The position numbers and the translations under genes were made by a program. Below, piece by piece: positions 14,449 through 16,050 of a DNA stretch of 16,050 nt. The notes below the pieces were generated by a model. That model made no database searches and was not told where the DNA came from. It saw only the letters and a list, made by a program, of their open reading frames with translations. The stretch's first letter is position 1. Every line of letters begins with the position of its first letter. The DNA comes from CAXDOZ01 sp963991145 (GTDB lineage: Bacteria; Bacteroidota; Bacteroidia; Chitinophagales; JABDMM01). Location of the stretch: positions 1 through 16,050 of the forward strand of contig CAXDOZ010000048.1 of the NCBI GenBank assembly GCA_963991145.1, read 5' to 3'.

Positions 14449-14475
14449 AAAAATGGACGGGCAGCTGCCCGTCCA
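14449..14475 (-). terminator. Perfect 22-bp palindrome with T-run between lipoprotein and thioredoxin genes
   Basis: Positions 14454-14475 form a perfect palindrome: half-site TGGACGGGCAG is followed directly by its reverse complement. Read on the minus strand, the GC-rich stem is followed by TTTTTAAAAT (14453 downwards), the form of a rho-independent terminator. It lies 8 nt after the lipoprotein stop and 18 nt before the thioredoxin start. It would therefore end or attenuate transcription between the two genes. There is no T-run on the plus strand. Confidence 0.75.
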
Positions 14476-14482
14476 AATGAAA

Positions 14483-15379
14483 TCAATTATTGTAGTTAAC
14501 CAGTTCAATTAATTTAATTGCACCGTTTGCATTCTGCATTTTGATGGTTAGCACACAGGCTTCGGTACAAGTGTTTACGCACCAGTATAGCTTGCCCATT
14601 AAGCCACCGTTAGAAACCAATCTACAACCACCATATCCCTGACAATCGCAACTTGCTGAGATCCCATGGAATCCACCTGCAATTGCAGCGAATCTTGGAT
14701 CATTCTTAGGAAGTACCAATACAGTCGATCTCCCAAAAATGGTCCCCGGAAACAAGAAATGACCTGCAGGAGGTATCATCTCACCATTTACGAATTGAAC
14801 TCTTGGAACAGAATTTCCAGAGCCATATACCCAACTATAGAATGATTCCAGGGAATCAAGTAATTCAGGCATTTCAAACATCGCCTGGAAGACCGCTCCG
14901 GCTTCTGGTTCAGGATCTAGAATTACCCCTGATCCAGGTTGGACAAATCCACCATTTTCAATTTTATTACCTGAATAGTTTATCTCCAGGATACAGTGAT
15001 CGCAACCGGTAGAAGCGCATCCAAAAGCGGTTTGTCCCATTCCTTTGGCAAACCAGGGTGCGCATCCTCCTTTAACCCCAGTGGTAGCGCATCTACAGGA
15101 AATACTGATTGTTTTTCCCGGATTCTTGATAAAGTCACCGTCCTCAGTATATCCAATATAGATCCAGTCTTCTGGTGGCTTGACAAATCCGGCATCCTCT
15201 CCTTCTTCAATTTCACTGCCAGGGGGAATATAGATCCACGAAATCTTTTGACCATCACCTTTAGCAGTGGCCATCGATTCAGCATCATTATAGGTCTGGT
15301 TATTCTTCTCCTCGAAATCGTCACAGGCGGCCAGCCAAACCAGACAGGCAAGCACACCAAAAATTATCCTTCTCTTCAT
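14483..15379 (-). CDS. Lipoprotein with duplicated six-cysteine motif, function unknown
   Basis: The 298-residue protein has a lipoprotein signal (FGVLACLVWLAAC, lipidated Cys19; acidic +2/+3 Asp residues). An acidic linker precedes WIYIPPGSE and WIYIGYTED. Two cysteine clusters follow: Cys95, 97, 106, 121, 126, 129 and Cys244, 246, 252, 267, 271, 275. Both have C-x-C, a GGC, a 14-residue gap, then three cysteines within nine residues followed by a beta strand (CILEI, CVLTI). They look like an ancient internal duplication. The segment between them (about 140-235) is uncysteined and includes LPKNDPRFAAIAGGF. I do not recognise the family. The clusters could be disulfide-bonded or metal-binding. 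It is followed by an exported CPPC thioredoxin-like protein. Confidence 0.7.
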   Translation of the reverse strand: MKRRIIFGVLACLVWLAACDDFEEKNNQTYNDAESMATAKGDGQKISWIYIPPGSEIEEGEDAGFVKPPEDWIYIGYTEDGDFIKNPGKTISISCRCATTGVKGGCAPWFAKGMGQTAFGCASTGCDHCILEINYSGNKIENGGFVQPGSGVILDPEPEAGAVFQAMFEMPELLDSLESFYSWVYGSGNSVPRVQFVNGEMIPPAGHFLFPGTIFGRSTVLVLPKNDPRFAAIAGGFHGISASCDCQGYGGCRLVSNGGLMGKLYWCVNTCTEACVLTIKMQNANGAIKLIELVNYNN

Positions 15380-15398
15380 ACCTATATTTTAAGCGGTT

Positions 15399-15416
15399 AA
15401 AAAAAGCCCATAGGGC
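15399..15416 (-). other. Small hairpin with T-run in the lipoprotein leader region
   Basis: On the minus strand GCCC-TAT-GGGC (15416-15406) is followed by seven Ts (15405-15399), 19 nt before the lipoprotein ATG. The stem has only four base pairs, so it is a weak terminator-like or attenuator-like structure. The remaining gap to the clpC terminator (15417-15522) shows nothing I recognise. Confidence 0.3.
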
Positions 15417-15522
15417 AATAGCTAAGAAATGGCCATTTCAACTGCTACGATTCGAATATAGGTGACTGAAAAGAGGACTACTCCCTTCAATTGATAACTG
15501 CCTTAGTTGGATTTGTAGGCGC

Positions 15523-15549
15523 AAAAAAAAGCCCCGAGTGATCGGGGCT
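15523..15549 (-). terminator. Rho-independent terminator of clpC
   Basis: On the minus strand AGCCCCGA and TCGGGGCT (15549-15542 and 15537-15530) form an 8-bp GC-rich stem with a 4-nt loop, followed by a run of Ts (complement of A15523-A15530). It lies 18 nt after the clpC stop. The plus strand has only CTTTTA after the stem, so termination is mainly in the clpC direction. Confidence 0.88.
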
Positions 15550-15567
15550 CTTTTAGATTAAGCTTGT

Positions 15568-16050
15568 TTATTTGGAGGCATCTGTGCCAGCTGCCTTCTC
15601 ATTCTTCTTGGTCTTCTTTTTAACCGAGATCTTGATCTTTCCTTCTTTCTTATCGTAGTCGGCAACTAGAGAATCGCCCTCCTTCAATTTAGAATTTAGG
15701 ATTTCCTCTGCTAGAGGATCTTCAAGGTATTTCTGAATCGCTCTGTGAAGTGGTCTAGCTCCATATTGAGGATCATATCCCTTCTCAGAGATGAATTCTT
15801 TCGCTCCTTTAGTTAGGCTAAGATCATATCCAAGTTCACCTACTCGCTTGTATACATCTACAAGGATAAGATCAATGATCTTGAAGATATCTTCCATATC
15901 CAGAGAATTGAAGATGACTACATCGTCAATTCTGTTTAGGAACTCGGGAGAGAAAGTTCTCTTCAGAGCTTTACCAATAACAGTCTTGCTATGTTCGTCA
16001 GCCTGTTCTCTTTGAGCTGCGGTTGAGAATCCAACTCCCTGTCCAAAGTC
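15568..16050 (-). CDS. clpC: ATP-dependent Clp protease ATPase subunit ClpC, C-terminal part
   Basis: The frame is open from the window edge (16050) to a TAA at 15568-15570, giving the last 160 residues of a Clp/Hsp100 ATPase. ClpC unfolds proteins and feeds them to ClpP. Visible parts of the second AAA+ module are DFGQGVGFSTA at the edge, the arginine-finger segment FSPEFLNRIDDVVIFNSL, and the small domain with sensor-2 GYDPQYGARPLHRAIQKYLEDPLAEEIL. A basic tail rich in Lys follows (VKKKTKKNEKAAG). The ATG at 15897 is internal and not the start. ClpC rather than ClpB is inferred from the tail and the GVGFST segment; the N-terminal half is outside the window. Confidence 0.9.
   Translation of the reverse strand, partial: DFGQGVGFSTAAQREQADEHSKTVIGKALKRTFSPEFLNRIDDVVIFNSLDMEDIFKIIDLILVDVYKRVGELGYDLSLTKGAKEFISEKGYDPQYGARPLHRAIQKYLEDPLAEEILNSKLKEGDSLVADYDKKEGKIKISVKKKTKKNEKAAGTDASK

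Noticed and set aside
14436..14486. N-terminal extension of the thioredoxin-fold gene from a TTG at 14486
   Set aside because: It would translate the perfect palindromic terminator and precede a good signal peptide that begins at the ATG at 14435.
14803..15400. Open frames antisense or out of frame to the cysteine-rich lipoprotein gene
   Set aside because: They overlap a gene with a clear lipoprotein signal and conserved cysteine spacing, lack recognisable motifs and look like shadows.

Overview
The window looks like chromosomal DNA of a Bacteroidota bacterium, probably of the Cytophagia or Flavobacteriia type; I cannot place it lower. Four things support this. Several families are essentially Bacteroidota-specific (DUF6913, DUF2490, the DUF4835/PorD family). 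There is a remnant of a type IX secretion sorting domain. The gene order dapA, bamD, rpoZ, coaBC, DUF4835, recN is familiar from this phylum. Several starts have TANNTTTG-type -7 promoter elements instead of sigma-70 boxes, with little Shine-Dalgarno sequence.

Layout. Positions 1-550 hold an orphan four-helix-bundle (23S rRNA intervening-sequence type) gene bracketed by inverted arrays of an 8-nt repeat, abutting a fossil type IX sorting domain (548-646, minus). Positions 679-2636 (minus) are a translationally coupled pair of outer-membrane beta-barrel genes: an OprB-like porin, then a DUF2490 protein. Positions 2810-5173 (plus) are a tight operon: accA, a DUF6913 gene, dapA. An inverted array of a 9-nt repeat separates dapA from a convergent voltage-gated cation channel gene (5243-6151, minus). 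Positions 6268-9862 (plus) are a run of overlapping or closely spaced genes: bamD, rpoZ, coaC, coaB, porD-like. recN (9904) and fabI (11630) follow, each behind its own promoter-like element, and fabI is followed by a secreted NTF2-like protein. A minus-strand pair (15379 down to 13254) encodes a cysteine-rich lipoprotein and an exported CPPC thioredoxin-fold protein. The window closes with the 3' part of clpC (minus) and its strong terminator.

How the genes work together. The central part is mostly housekeeping: fatty acid synthesis (AccA, FabI), lysine/diaminopimelate synthesis (DapA), CoA synthesis (CoaC and CoaB), envelope biogenesis (BamD, PorD-like), transcription (omega), DNA repair (RecN) and protein quality control (ClpC). 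The less ordinary material lies at the edges and in details: the repeat-bracketed four-helix-bundle gene, a channel filter with calcium-channel-like acidic residues, a BamD with a duplicated C-terminal repeat, a CoaBC split by a frame change, and a duplicated six-cysteine lipoprotein next to a possible thiol-disulfide partner.

No tRNA, rRNA, CRISPR array, transposase or phage gene was recognised. All intergenic stretches are shorter than 300 bases.
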